From Roseibium sp. Sym1 (GTDB taxonomy: Bacteria > Pseudomonadota > Alphaproteobacteria > Rhizobiales > Stappiaceae): DNA of 64,000 bases. The notes beneath the pieces were generated by a model. The model did not search any database. It was given only the letters and a program-made list of their open reading frames with translations, and was not told the origin of the DNA. Shown one piece after another: positions 37,101-46,000 of this stretch; positions within the stretch are counted from its first letter, which is position 1, and the number at the start of each line of letters is the position of its first letter. The stretch covers positions 6,050,501-6,114,500 of the forward strand of contig NZ_CP114786.1 in NCBI RefSeq assembly GCF_027359675.1, written 5' to 3'. The position numbers were made by a program, and so were the translations under genes.

Positions 37101-37208
37101 ATCTTTCGTCTCGTCCGGCACGCGGTGGCCGCCAAGTCCCAGCAGGCGCCGCCACCAGGAACCGCGTGCGTTTCCGCCACCGCCGTCTGCGGAAGGATCG
37201 TTGGGCAT
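31188..37208 (-). CDS. 2006-aa VCBS-repeat adhesin, probable type I secretion substrate
   Basis: A large secreted or surface protein. Residues 1-220 are low-complexity and Gly/Pro/Ala-rich, with a short amphipathic start (WWRRLLGLGG). Residues 221-517 are eleven 27-residue Pro-rich repeats (PPKPPEPHGDQVPTLGP, then TPQNVPGYNV). Residues 540-1680 are VCBS/cadherin-like domains, with seven GTND[AG]P signatures and DGSWSFDP/GNWTYTADN strands. The C-terminal 200 residues are acidic and contain two PVDHYLxA motifs (near 1850 and 1910) but no RTX nonapeptides. There is no Sec signal peptide. The start follows GGAGG, 10 nt after the stop of the HlyD-type gene. The upstream ABC/HlyD genes are its likely exporter. 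Repeats make the protein prone to length variation. Confidence 0.88.
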   Translation of the reverse strand: MPNDPSADGGGGNARGSWWRRLLGLGGHRVPDETKDPRQVHSEEGFGWVVDDLDPDHQSRPGPALGTGDRQGTLAPGGAETSRQLAAEGGGSASREATRQGTAAGENQGTGLRAGAPGHPTPEAGQAEGSSHPLAGPAVSSGSGHPGILAGLGAAPNLTPAHSPGPAAGPHPAAGHGDPEAIPDTIPEHGPGPDIQPKPPAGSAGAIPIPDPTPDQIPGPAVPPKPPEPHGDQVPTLGPTPQNVPGYNVPPKPPEPHGDQVPTLGPTPQNVPGYNVPPKPPEPHGDQVPTLGPTPQNVPGYNVPPKPPEPHGDQVPTLGPTPQNVPGYNVPPKPPEPHGDQVPTLGPTPQTVPGYNVPPKPPEPHGDQVPTLGPTPQNVPGYNVPPKPPEPHGDQVPTLGPTPQNVPGYNVPPKPPEPHGDQVPTLGPTPQAVPGYNVPPKPPEPHGDQVPTLGPTPQNVPGYNVPPKPPEPHGDQVPTLGPTPQNVPGYNVPPKPPEPHGDQVPTLGPTPQTVPGYNVPPKVPPTLGNDQTPDIVPHVAQISGTDTGTMTEDRDVTLGNLTADGHLTIADPDAGEAAFAPVTAGIGAYGTFTLDTQGNWTYTADNAQLAVQALQAGAVPLTDTLTVTSVDGTKHDIIVTIHGTNDAPVLSAATASATEDGSAVTGRMSATDVDSGDTKAFSIGQPVDGFTLQADGSWSFDPSHAAYQHLAAGQTMPVTIPVTVTDSAGATDTENLVITVTGTNDAPVVSGPVDLGSGTEDKAVPITAAQLLAHATDIDTGDHLSVTGLTASHGTISGDAAHGFTFTPDPNYNGPVDLSYQVTDGHGGSVAQTASLTLGATPDAAVITGGDTGSMTEDRNVGPSSAHPLAVSGSLSVQDPDGPSQEFFQYSRFGEHAISDPFGGSLHIDRAGNWDYEVDNTHHAVQALAAGEEGHAIYEVHSADGTAHRIQITIHGTNDAPVLSVATASATEDGSAVTGQMSATDVDTGDTKAFAIAQPVDGFTMHGDGSWSFDPSHAAYQHLAAGQTMPVTIPVTVTDSAGATDTENLVITVTGTNDAPVVSGPVDLGSGTEDKAVPITAAQLLAHATDIDTGDHLSVTGLTASHGTISGDAAHGFTFTPDPNYNGPVDLSYQVTDGHGGSVAQTASLTLGATPDAAVITGGDTGSMTEDRNVGPSSAHPLAVSGSLSVQDPDGPSQEFFQYSRFGEHAISDPFGGSLHIDRAGNWDYEVDNTHHAVQALAAGEEGHAIYEVHSADGTAHRIQITIHGTNDAPVLSVATASATEDGSAVTGQMSATDVDTGDSKAFSIGQPVDGFTLQADGSWSFDPSHAAYQHLAAGQTMPVTIPVTVTDSAGATDTENLVITVTGTNDAPVVSGPVSLPGGKEDQAVSITAAQLLAHATDIDTGDHLSVTGLTASHGTISGDAAHGFTFTPDPNYNGPVDLSYQVTDGHGGSVPQTASLSLGATPDAAVITGGDTGSVTEDSTLVTGGKLDVADPDQGQAALVPQTGVAGTHGTFTVQADGTWSYQLDNAQPAVQALQAGGTPLTDTLTVSSIDGTTHDITVAIEGTNDGPQVQPGDLGATQQDQSRTFTESELLQRVHATDIDRGDTLTIDSVSVDPKYGSFARSAGGDWEFRPAAGVAHDDIPVSIVVRDSAGATRAAQADLDITPAPVAAQVQGVGTQHLSGTIAGAPGGWAIATATGAGVLSLQGQYGTLTIDPQTGHFDYHYTPDSAVIKHGGTGAAPGIHIDTFKIMQHGGTVADAEVEVKIDVQSVHGQSGHHIDHTQLQGITLVPIAPVQHDAPGDEAVEEVSVHIQADDQLADIGAGLPAESEQLAEMAPHAGQGSGDGPVDHYLGAIDRDVAAQGDEQPSYSTEAQDPVPSPEQELSPLSGTPVTAEGGSQATPVDHYLAAVGDTAESGAAPQHEAQVASYLQSAGVDPQSAPMPPPDMHAGLPDPTLTADGSLLGAADQDSQDNGNTPAPAPEADVPDTAPPPDPQDDQHHT
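33300..35119. repeat. 939-bp tandem duplication inside the adhesin gene
   Basis: Two adjacent units with a 939-bp period (313 codons) are nearly identical at DNA level: about 33300-34180 matches 34240-35119. Only scattered differences are seen by eye. A third, more diverged unit lies below 33300. Near-identity at silent positions indicates recent duplication or ongoing gene conversion. Confidence 0.85.
35656..36546. repeat. Eleven tandem 81-bp repeats in the adhesin gene
   Basis: Each 81-bp unit encodes 27 residues of the type PPKPPEPHGDQVPTLGP followed by TPQxVPGYNV. The one regularly variable residue is x: Asn in eight units, Thr in two and Ala in one. Units differ by a few silent changes. 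The array is likely to change copy number by recombination or slippage. Confidence 0.95.
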
Positions 37209-37217
37209 CGTCGCCTC

Positions 37218-38612
37218 CTATCGCTCGCTCAGCGCCAGGTCGAGATTGGTGAAAACCGGCTTCCAGACATATTCGAAGACGGTTTTGCGCCCTGTCAGGA
37301 TGTCGGCTTCCCCCGTCATGCCCGGCAGCAGGGCAAATCGCTCGGGATCGCCGCGATAAAACGGTTCGGGAATCTCCACCAGGACCTCGTAATAGGCGGT
37401 CCCCCGCTCATCCACGATCGTGGTCGGGGAAACCTCCACCACCTGCCCGGCCAGGGCACCGTAGCGGCTGAAGTCGAAGGCATCGATCTTCAGGTTCACC
37501 GATTGTCCCGGGGACACGAACCCGACGTCGCGGGGGGCAAGCTGGGCGGAAAACCGCAAATCGACGCCGCGTGGGACGATCTCGGCCACGAGACCTCCCG
37601 GCTCGACCACGCGGCCAACCACCGTTTCCGGGATCGTCTGAACGAATCCGGACACAGGAGCAATGACCTGTGCCGCGGCCACCTGACGGCGCAGACGGAC
37701 CAGCTGTTCGGCGATATCCAGCTCTTCTTCACTGATCTCCGCTATGCGTTCACGCGCACTGGCCGCGTGATCCAGGTCGATCTTTTCACGCCGTTCACCA
37801 AGCTCGTCCAGCTCCGCTTCCAGGACCGCCCGTTGCCCCTGAAGGGTTGCGATCTGGTACTCGAAATCGGCTTCTGCCTCGACCGCGGCGATGATGCGTG
37901 GTTTCGGGGCGAGCCCCTTGTCGAGCAGCTCGCGCAGCGACGCCAATTCGTCCCTTTCGGCCGCGAGCTGACGATCGACCGCTGGCACCTCGGCATCGAC
38001 CGCCGCGATGTCCGCCTTCTTTCCGGCGACCTGGCGGTCAATCACCTGGTGTTCGTTTTCAAGAAAGGCGCGGCGGCTTTCAAAGGCGGCGATTTCACGT
38101 TTGACAGCCAGGTCGACGAACTCCGAGATCTCGGAATTGTGCTCACCGATGACACCCTGGAAATCCGCCTTGACATGCTTGATGCCGACCTCGATCGAAC
38201 GACGGCGTATTGCGTCGAAATCGGGCTCACGGCCCTCGACCAGCGCCAGGAGGCGTTCACGCTCCAGTTCGAGCGAAAAACCCTTGGCGAGTGCGGCACG
38301 CAGCTCGGAGGAGATTTCGGCCTTGTCGAACACCGCGATCACGTCTCCGGCCTCGACCAGATCTCCTCGCCGCACGCGCACCTCGGTGAGCGACCCGCCG
38401 AATTCGCTCTGGAGACGCTGCATCTGGCTCTCCGGCTGGACCGCGCCATGGGCCTTGGCGACCTCGTCGACGCTCGTGAGCACCATCCAGGCGACAATCA
38501 GGCCGAAACAGACGAGGACGGTCAGGGACCCCAGATGGGCAAGGCGCACGACCGGCCCGTCACTGAGTTCAAATCGCTTTTCAACGGAGCGGTTGCCGGA
38601 ATGCCTGCGCAT
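37218..38612 (-). CDS. HlyD-type membrane-fusion protein of a type I secretion system
   Basis: The 464-residue periplasmic adaptor links the inner-membrane ABC exporter to an outer-membrane channel. A short cytoplasmic tail and one membrane helix (about residues 22-44) are followed by a first lipoyl-like half (GGSLTEVRVRRGDLVEAGD). A long alpha-helical coiled-coil hairpin spans about 95-300, the second lipoyl half is APVSGFVQTIPETVVG, and the C-terminal domain includes GMTGEADILTG. The ATG at 38612 was chosen because GGAAAGG lies 7 nt upstream; a GTG at 38618 overlapping the previous stop is the alternative. No TolC gene is nearby, so a general TolC is probably used. Confidence 0.92.
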   Translation of the reverse strand: MRRHSGNRSVEKRFELSDGPVVRLAHLGSLTVLVCFGLIVAWMVLTSVDEVAKAHGAVQPESQMQRLQSEFGGSLTEVRVRRGDLVEAGDVIAVFDKAEISSELRAALAKGFSLELERERLLALVEGREPDFDAIRRRSIEVGIKHVKADFQGVIGEHNSEISEFVDLAVKREIAAFESRRAFLENEHQVIDRQVAGKKADIAAVDAEVPAVDRQLAAERDELASLRELLDKGLAPKPRIIAAVEAEADFEYQIATLQGQRAVLEAELDELGERREKIDLDHAASARERIAEISEEELDIAEQLVRLRRQVAAAQVIAPVSGFVQTIPETVVGRVVEPGGLVAEIVPRGVDLRFSAQLAPRDVGFVSPGQSVNLKIDAFDFSRYGALAGQVVEVSPTTIVDERGTAYYEVLVEIPEPFYRGDPERFALLPGMTGEADILTGRKTVFEYVWKPVFTNLDLALSER

Positions 38613-38614
38613 TG

Positions 38615-40693
38615 TCACACCTTTCCAAGTTGCAGTGCCGGAGTATCTTCACGCGCGACCGGACCAAAATAGACAACCGCGCCATGGTCGAGCACCAGGG
38701 CATTGTCGGCCAGGGGAACCAGGGACGTGTCATGGGTGGTGAAGACCAGCGTCGACCGGCCACGGGCACGCGTGACGAAGGCCTCGAAACCGGTCCGTTC
38801 TTCCGGGTCGGCAGCCGCAAGCGGATCGTCGAGCAGGATCAGCGGAGCCGGCCCTTCCGCGGGATCATTCGTTCCGGCCCGGCCGTCGTCTCCGCGCTCA
38901 TCGTCCCCCAGGATCCCGGCAATCCGCTTGTCCAGGATGCTGCGGGGGTTCCAGTGCCTCGATCCGCCTTCGTCGAAGGCTCCTTCGGTTCCCGCGGGCA
39001 GAATGAGCGACGCCAGAGCGACCTCGTCCGGATCGTAGCGGCGCAGGTTCAGACCGTTCAGCAGCACATTGCCGGCCTGGGGTATCAGCGCGCCGGACAA
39101 CAGGCGCAGCAATGTGGTCTTGCCCGCGCCGTTCGGTCCCATCACCACCGTGACGGTTCCCGGCTCCATACGGAAATTCACGCCGGACAGGGCCGCTTCG
39201 TTTCCTGTGTCGTATCGGAACCAGGCCCCTGCACATTCAAGCGAGGGGGCATCGGCGGGCATCCGCTCCAGCGCGACCGCGCAGGTGGCAAGTGTGGGTG
39301 TGGCGATGATGCGCTCCAGTCCCTCGGCCGCGGCGCGCGCCGCCTGAAGGCGCGGCAGCCCCAGGAAGAAGCCTTGCGCGGGTCCCGTGATCCTCCAGGT
39401 CAGCATCATCGCGCCGACCAGCGCCCCCGGCGTGATCGACCCGGCAATGGCGAGGTCCACCCCAACAGCCAGAGTTGCCAGTGCCGCGCCCGTGCCCAGG
39501 ATCGCTCCCAGTGCCTGAACGGCACCCCTGCGTGTGGCGGCCGCGTGCTCCGCGCGCGCGGCAAGCTTCGCTGTGTCCGCAAATCTCTTGAGCCAGGCCT
39601 GCCCCACGCCGCTCTCGCGCAGGGCGGTCGGTACCGCGCCCAGTTCGTGCAACATCGCGGTCCGGCGTCTCCCCGCCTCTGCCAGTTCCGGATCTGTCTC
39701 GCGTGCACGGCGGTGCACAAGCAGCGCAACGCCGACAAAAAGAAGCAGGTAGACGGCGGGAACAATGACCAGCAAGCCACCTATGAAGGCGATCAGGACC
39801 AACGAGATCAGGATGAACGGCGCGTCGAACACGGCCGGCGTATTGGCCGAGGCAAACAGGTCGGCAAAGCGCCGCGCCGCCGCGATGCGCGCATCCAGCC
39901 GCGCCACAGACTGTCTGTGCAAGGCGTCCAGCGGTGCCCTGAGAAGCCGCAGTTCAGCGGCGAGACCGGCGAGCGAGGACAGCCGCGCACGCTCCCCCGC
40001 AAGGTACCGCGCCCGCGAGCGGCGCAGCAACCAGACACAAAACACCACGACCGCGCCTCCCGCGATCAGGGGCCACAGGGACTGCGGTGCGCGCGCACCG
40101 ATCACCCGGTCGAACACCTCCATGGAAAACAGCGGCACAAGGGCCGCCAGGGCATTGATAAACAGCGACAGGAACAGCCCGTGCCGGATCCCGCGCCGAA
40201 GCCGCCGCATCAGCGACCGGTGCGCGAGGGCCGCCATGCGTTCGCCATCGGCCATCCGCACATGCAACACACGGTTTGCCGCGGCAACGATATCGACAGC
40301 AGCCTGATCTCGTCCCGGCGCGCTGGAATGCAGGGTTTCGATACCGTTCACCCGAACGATCGCGTAGGCTTCGCCACCAGAGAGAGCCACCACCGCGCCA
40401 TCCAGCCCATCCGACCAGGCTTGCGGCAAACCGCGCTCCACGGATGCCGCGAAATCCAGCAATTCCAGCAGAACCGCGGCTTCCTCCACATGCTCCAGCC
40501 CCGCGTTCCCAGGCAGCGCACTTGAAAACACAGCTTCCGAGCGCCGCCATCCCATCGTGCCCAAGACCTTGGGAAGGACCTCTTCGAGAGGCGTTGACGC
40601 CTCCCTTTCCGCCAATGCCGGCTGTTCGCTCCTGAGACCGTGCGCCTGTTGCCGGGTGGGCCTGGCGACCCGGGATGTCTCGCGCCGGTTCAT
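38615..40693 (-). CDS. Type I secretion ABC transporter with truncated nucleotide-binding domain (Walker A present, signature motif absent)
   Basis: This 692-residue protein should form half of the exporter. The N-terminal 150 residues may be a degenerate C39-peptidase-like domain. A six-helix membrane region follows (about 165-430). The nucleotide-binding domain has Walker A GPNGAGKTTLL (near residue 513), a Walker B-like LILLDDPLAAAD with Asp at the catalytic Glu position, and the switch His in TTHDTS. Only about 75 residues separate the Walker motifs, and no LSGGQ-like signature is present, so the helical subdomain is shortened. Its neighbour has the opposite defect, so the two probably form a heterodimer with one composite ATP site. 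It overlaps the neighbour's stop as ATGA. Confidence 0.88.
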   Translation of the reverse strand: MNRRETSRVARPTRQQAHGLRSEQPALAEREASTPLEEVLPKVLGTMGWRRSEAVFSSALPGNAGLEHVEEAAVLLELLDFAASVERGLPQAWSDGLDGAVVALSGGEAYAIVRVNGIETLHSSAPGRDQAAVDIVAAANRVLHVRMADGERMAALAHRSLMRRLRRGIRHGLFLSLFINALAALVPLFSMEVFDRVIGARAPQSLWPLIAGGAVVVFCVWLLRRSRARYLAGERARLSSLAGLAAELRLLRAPLDALHRQSVARLDARIAAARRFADLFASANTPAVFDAPFILISLVLIAFIGGLLVIVPAVYLLLFVGVALLVHRRARETDPELAEAGRRRTAMLHELGAVPTALRESGVGQAWLKRFADTAKLAARAEHAAATRRGAVQALGAILGTGAALATLAVGVDLAIAGSITPGALVGAMMLTWRITGPAQGFFLGLPRLQAARAAAEGLERIIATPTLATCAVALERMPADAPSLECAGAWFRYDTGNEAALSGVNFRMEPGTVTVVMGPNGAGKTTLLRLLSGALIPQAGNVLLNGLNLRRYDPDEVALASLILPAGTEGAFDEGGSRHWNPRSILDKRIAGILGDDERGDDGRAGTNDPAEGPAPLILLDDPLAAADPEERTGFEAFVTRARGRSTLVFTTHDTSLVPLADNALVLDHGAVVYFGPVAREDTPALQLGKV

Positions 40694-42240
40694 GCCGCGA
40701 TCCTCCCGGAGGACGCTGTGCCGGGGGCAAGCCTGACGGCACCGGGCAAGCCGTCGAGCGTGCCTGCACGTGCGAGAATTACCACAGTGGTTTGCGCCCC
40801 GAGACCCGGCAGGAAGGCGGCAAGCCGGTCCACCCCGTCCTTGTCCAGCGCATAAGTTGGGTTTTCGAGAACGATCAATCCGGGCATGCCGTTCAGTGCC
40901 CGGATCAGCCCGATCCGCTTGATCGCCCCGGCAGACAGGGGAGCTCCAAACTCTGCTCCGACCGGCGTCTGGTAGCCGCCCGAAAGCCGCGCCAGCAGCT
41001 GATCGAGCCCAAGCGCGTTCGTGATCGAGATCGCCCTGTCGATGTTTTCAGGTGTGAACCCGGAAAGATTGTCGAGGATCGTGCCCTGGAAAAGGGGAGG
41101 CATCGTTTCGACCAGTGTCGCGCCCGCCCGCACCCGTGAGCCGTCGGCGGCTGTCAAAACCGGACCGTCACCTGTGGCAAAACCGTCGGAGAGCGCGCGG
41201 AAACAAGCCTTCACGGCGGCGGCATCTTGAAATTCCACGATGGCAAGTGCCCCTGGCTCCACGGAGAACTGCGTGTCAGCGTCCTTGAAATCGAGTCCCA
41301 GCGGAACACCTGTCGCCGATAGCCCCTCTGGCGCGTCCTGTGTTCCCAGGACTGCGCGCAAACGCCGTTCCGCGGCGGCGGCCGTGCGCCGGCGGGCAAG
41401 GCCCGACACGATGCCGATCAGGCCCGCGACAGCCCGCTGCCCCAGGATCAGGCAGGCAGCGACTCCGCCCGACGTCATATCACCCGCGAGTACTGCCAGT
41501 GCCCCCATCGCCAGGATCGCGACGGAGGCCGCGATACTGCCAACCTGTGGAAGATCCATCAGATGACCGGTTTGCGTCTCGGTGCGCTCCGTCGCCTCCG
41601 CCACCGCCAGCTCAGTCCCGTGAAGCCGGGCCATCAACGCTCCGGCAAGCCCGCCGGTTCGAAAGACCTCCGCGTTTCGCGCTCCGGCCACCAGTAGCGT
41701 CTTGTGCTCGGCCCGCGCGTGAAACAGGTCGGTATCGGCCCTGCGATGCACGATTGCGGCCGAGAATGCGAGAAGCCCGACAACGGCGACCACCGCCAGC
41801 GGCGCCAGAACCACAGCCCCTCCCAGGAACCAGACCAGAGCCAGGAACGCGACTGCGAAAGGGGCGTCGAACATTGCCAGCAGCGACTGGCCCACGAGCA
41901 CGTCCCGGGACCGTGAAATCGAGGCGAACAGTTCTTCCACGTGCCCTGCGCCAAAGCGGGAAAGTTCCTCTCGCCGCATGCCCAGCACACGGCGCGCGAC
42001 ATTCAATGAGAGACGGAATTCCTCCTCGCTGCCAAGCCGGCTGAACAGGGCGGAGCGCGCGAACCGCACCATTCCGTCGAGCAGAATGGCGATCAGGACC
42101 GCCGAGAAGAGAACGAGGGCCGTACCGATGGCCTGATTTGCGATGATCCGGTCGTAAACCTGGATCAGGGCCAGCGGCAGTGCGAGCCCGAGCGCGTTCG
42201 ACAAGAGGGAAAGCACCACGATCCAGACACGCGAACGCAC
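40690..42240 (-). CDS. Type I secretion ABC transporter partner subunit (Walker A lost, signature kept)
   Basis: This 516-residue protein has a six-helix membrane domain (about 1-270) and a degenerate nucleotide-binding domain. The Walker A position reads ALAIVEFQDAAAVKACF and has no Gly-Lys-Ser/Thr. The Q-loop region (TMPPLFQGTILDNLSGF) and a signature-like PLSAGAIKRIGLIRAL remain. Walker B is LIVLENPTYALD and the switch His is replaced (VVILARAG). It should not hydrolyse ATP alone but can supply the signature to the composite site of its partner. The GTG start at 42240 was chosen because AGGGAG lies 6 nt upstream; a TTG at 42282 is possible. It is the first gene of the secretion operon. Confidence 0.85.
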   Translation of the reverse strand: MRSRVWIVVLSLLSNALGLALPLALIQVYDRIIANQAIGTALVLFSAVLIAILLDGMVRFARSALFSRLGSEEEFRLSLNVARRVLGMRREELSRFGAGHVEELFASISRSRDVLVGQSLLAMFDAPFAVAFLALVWFLGGAVVLAPLAVVAVVGLLAFSAAIVHRRADTDLFHARAEHKTLLVAGARNAEVFRTGGLAGALMARLHGTELAVAEATERTETQTGHLMDLPQVGSIAASVAILAMGALAVLAGDMTSGGVAACLILGQRAVAGLIGIVSGLARRRTAAAAERRLRAVLGTQDAPEGLSATGVPLGLDFKDADTQFSVEPGALAIVEFQDAAAVKACFRALSDGFATGDGPVLTAADGSRVRAGATLVETMPPLFQGTILDNLSGFTPENIDRAISITNALGLDQLLARLSGGYQTPVGAEFGAPLSAGAIKRIGLIRALNGMPGLIVLENPTYALDKDGVDRLAAFLPGLGAQTTVVILARAGTLDGLPGAVRLAPGTASSGRIAA

Positions 42241-42513
42241 GAAATACTCCCTGAAACACCCGGCAAACAAACAGAGGAACAAGTTGTTTTACGCAAGGGG
42301 ACCACACTCATACCGATAATAGAAGGGAAATCTGGCCACAAAGTTACCGCAGCGTTAGATTACGCGCGACACAGGTTAAAGCCGTGGTTCCCGGCAGGTT
42401 TTCTGCTGCGTCCTGCCGACCGAAGTCGCAGCCAAATCAATGGCAAGCGCGCGGCTGGAAAGGTCTGAGCGCAATGCTGTTCGCTTGACGGTCGTACCGA
42501 TAACTGCCTGTCT
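42241..42513. other. Intergenic region between the secretion operon and the ialB-like gene
   Basis: No gene is seen. It contains the candidate promoter near 42316-42342 and a 7-bp inverted repeat (CGGCAGG at 42392-42398 and CCTGCCG at 42412-42418) that may form a hairpin after the ialB-like gene, without a T tail. Confidence 0.5.
42316..42342 (-). promoter_or_regulatory. Possible promoter of the type I secretion operon
   Basis: On the minus strand TTTGTG (42337-42342) is followed after 15 nt by TATTAT (42316-42321), a good -10 hexamer but a weak -35 with short spacing. It lies about 75 nt upstream of the chosen start of the first gene. Confidence 0.3.
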
Positions 42514-43059
42514 TCAGTCCGCCAATTCCGTCAAACGTTCCAGAGAGGCTGAAAACCCGTTGAGCGGGAGCACGAAGGCAAGTGGCTGATTGTCCGCATT
42601 TGCGACGGCCTTGATGTTGAGCTTGCTTCCGGCCTTGAGCGCGGACAGCAAGGCAGGATCCGCCGACAAGGGGACAACACAGCCGGCCGGCAGGCAGGTG
42701 GAATAGGCAAACGGCATTCCGGTTTGCTGGTTGTCGACCCTGAGCTCCACCCCCGGTTTGAGCGCAAGGCCGAAGGGCATGAGCAAGACCCCCGTGGCGT
42801 TTCCGCCCTCTTTCAACTGCAATTCCATTGTCAGAACCCGTTTGCGGGTCTTGGGGTCGGCTTGCATCTGGCTCATCGCGCAACGGGTGGCGGCCTTTTG
42901 CCTGACACAGGAAACGGTCCACTCGCCATGGGTTTCGCGCAGGGAATTGGCCCCGCCCGGCAGGGCCAGCGCGGATGTTGTCGCGCTCGAAACAGCTGCG
43001 GTGATCGCGACGGCGCCAAGCACCGCCATCGCAACCGGGGGTCTGGACGGACAGGTCAT
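42514..43059 (-). CDS. IalB-family (invasion-associated locus B) exported protein
   Basis: This 181-residue protein belongs to a family widespread in alphaproteobacteria, named after Bartonella IalB and of unclear biochemical role. A Sec signal peptide covers about residues 1-33. The family blocks are visible: GEWTVSCVRQ, RCAMSQMQ, VLLMPFGLALKPGVELRVD and the conserved TCLPAGCVVPL (near residue 120). The two cysteines of each pair probably form disulfides. The start lies only 2 nt after the autotransporter stop, so it is translated with the upstream autotransporter gene and may have an envelope role linked to it. Confidence 0.9.
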   Translation of the reverse strand: MTCPSRPPVAMAVLGAVAITAAVSSATTSALALPGGANSLRETHGEWTVSCVRQKAATRCAMSQMQADPKTRKRVLTMELQLKEGGNATGVLLMPFGLALKPGVELRVDNQQTGMPFAYSTCLPAGCVVPLSADPALLSALKAGSKLNIKAVANADNQPLAFVLPLNGFSASLERLTELAD

Positions 43060-43061
43060 GA

Positions 43062-46000
43062 TCAGAACGACACCGCCAGCCTGGCCTTCAGGCCGTGCTC
43101 ACCGAACCCGTCGCCGATCTGGCCCGAATAAGCCAGCCCGGCGCTGGCCGAAGGCGTGAGCAGGACGTCGGCATCGAGATCCAACAGCACGGAATCACGG
43201 CCAACCGGCACGCCGGTAATGGCGAAAGGGGTTCCACCTGAAAAGGCCATCTGCGTGGACGATGCCAGATCGCCGAAGGCATGATACCAGGTAAGTCCCC
43301 CGCCCAGACGCGCCGTTATTGAAGGACCGAAGGTCACATCGGTCTCGCCGCGCAACCCGAGAGTCGTGAAAGCGGTGCCGGTCGTGCTGCCGGAAACGCT
43401 GAGCGCCGCTGATCCGCCGGTTTCGGTGAAACCATCGGTTTGCAGGTGCACATAGGCCAGCCCCGCATAGGGCTCCAGCCGCGCCCTGCCCAGATCAATG
43501 TCATATCCCGCCTCGGCGAATGCCTGGAAGGTCTGGGCATCATAGGTGGCGCCCAGTGTCTCATTGAACCCGGTGAAGGCAACCGTGCGGTCGGTGTCGA
43601 GCCTGTTCCAGGTGTAGACGCTTCCGCCGCGCAGGCCGATGGCGCCCAGCCGGGTGCCGCCGTAAACACCGAGATGATACCCGTCGACCGATCCCGATGA
43701 GTTGCGCGCATCCACGTCGAGGTTGGCGCGGCTGTACCCGGCCAGCAAACCGACCCTGACGGCATCGCCGATTTCATGATCCGCGCCGAACAGGATCCCG
43801 CCGACCGTGCGATCCAGGGCAGCCGCGTTGCCGTCACCATCCTGCGTGCCGACCGCTCCATAGGCATGGCCCCAAAGCGCGTAGCGTCCGCCCCCTGATC
43901 CTGTATCCGGAGTGTTGCCGCCCGAGTGGGTGGCTATGCCCGCAGGCACCAGATTGTCGAAGGCCCTGCGCACCCGGGCGTTGACCGTTTCGCGGATCTG
44001 GCGGCTGTCCTCGATAAGCGCCGTGCGCGCGGACGGGTGGAGTTCGCCGGACAGTGCGTCGAAGGCGGCGCGGGCCGCGCTGTCGTCGCCGACAAGCCCC
44101 GTAAGGGCGTCATAGACCGTCGTGCCGCTGCCAAGCGCTTCTTGCGCCGCGGCGACCGCCGTCTGGTTGGCGGTCTCGGTAATATCGGTGAAGAAAACCA
44201 CTTTTTCCGAGTTCAGGTAGACGTTGTTGCTGTCGTAGCCCAAGGCGAAATCAAGGAAAACAAAGCTTTCGCTGACACTGTCAAAGGTGCCGCTCAAACC
44301 GCCCGCGGCCGTGATGATGGTATAGGTGCCCTCTTCATAGGTGGAGCCGGTGTCGGTACCGTTTTCAGGAAGGACATTGACCGTGCCACCGGCGATGACG
44401 ACCGCTCCGCTGGCATTGACAAGGTCGTTGTTGGTACCGGCGACAAAGCCGCCGTCATTCAGTTCCACGTCATAAGACGCACCGGAGCCGAACATCATGC
44501 CGGCCACGTTCAGGGTCCCGACCGAATTGCCCGGAGCCAGCGAGCTGCCGGACTGCACCGCGACGTTGCCCACCGTTCCGGAGCCGCCCAGCGCACCGCC
44601 CAGAAGTGTCACCGTTCCGGTGATGCTGCCGTTGACCGTCAGCAGTCCGTCATGGACACCGGTCGCGCCGGTATAGGTGTTGTCGGCGGTCAGGACCGTT
44701 TCGCCGCCATAGACCATGACGTTTCCGGGACCGGAAATCTCCGCATCGAATTGGTAGTCCGTGTCCGTGTGATTGAAGACAATCAGGCCGGTGCCGGCTC
44801 CAAACTCGACCATGGCGGCATCGAGCGTGCCGGCCCCGACGGCCGGATCGCCGGACGCCGCACCGATATTCAGCGTGCCGGTGCTCCCGGCAAGGTTGCC
44901 CAGGACGAGTGTGCCCGGGCCGCCGACCGAGACGTCGCCGCCATTTGATATCGTCAGCGTCCCGCTGCCGTTCTCGCCGACATAGACGTTGGATCCGTTC
45001 ATCCAGCTCGAGCCGCTGCCGTCGACAGCGACCGTGCCAACAGCACTGCTGTCATACCCGATATAGGCCACGGCGTTGCTGACCGAGGCACCGTTCGAAA
45101 CGGTCAGGTCGCCCGTGCCCTGGTGTCCGACATAGAGATCATATGTGTTGGTCCACGACGATCCGGTGCCGTCCACGGTCGCACTCGCCGACGAGCCTGC
45201 AATCCAGCCCATGTAGGCAGTGTCGACGGACAGCTGCGCACCGCTTTTTATCGAAAGCGTACCTGTGCTGGTGGCCGCGTATCCGATGTAAAGCTCGCCA
45301 TCGCCGGAAAACTGTGCGCCGTCTGACAGCGCAAGACTGCCCTCGCCGTCGTCGCCAACGATGGTATCGGCCGTATTGGTGATTTGGCTGCCGGCACCGT
45401 CGACCGTCATGCTGCCCACGCCCGTCGTCCCGGTGCCGAGACGAATCCAGTCGGACAGGTTTATGCCGCCGCCATCTGTCACGTTGAGCGTGCCGGTGCC
45501 GTCCAGACCCACGTTCAGCTCGACCGACAGGTTCAGATTGCTGCCGGTTTCCGTGACAGTCATGGTGCCGTTCGAAGCCGCGGCGTTGCCGATGACCACA
45601 TCTTCCGCATTGACGGTGCCGCCGCCGGAAATGGTCATCGTGCCGGTCCCTTCATTGCCGACAAGAATGTTGCCGGCGTCCAGCTGGGCGTTGTCGACCG
45701 TGACGGTACCGTCGCCGCTCGTCCCGTCTCCAATGAGAAGTTCGTCGGCCAGGGTGGCAGTGGCACCGTCGGAGAGGGTGAGTGTTCCAGTGCCATCATC
45801 GCCCACATATGTGTAACCGGTGACGCTGAGGTCGCCGCCGTTCCGGATCGTAACCGACCCGGTACCCGCATCTCCTATGGTGAATGTGGACCCGACGATG
45901 AGAGAACCATTGTCATTGATGACCGTGCCCATGCTGCCGGCCTGGACGCCGACGGTCATGATCACTTCGGCCTCGGCACTCGCGCCACCGGAAATATCGA

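Noticed and set aside
35588..37252. Plus-strand repetitive frames opposite the adhesin repeats
   Set aside because: They only mirror the 81-bp DNA repeat in other frames (Ala/Ser/Arg runs). The minus-strand frame has the domain structure and the operon context.
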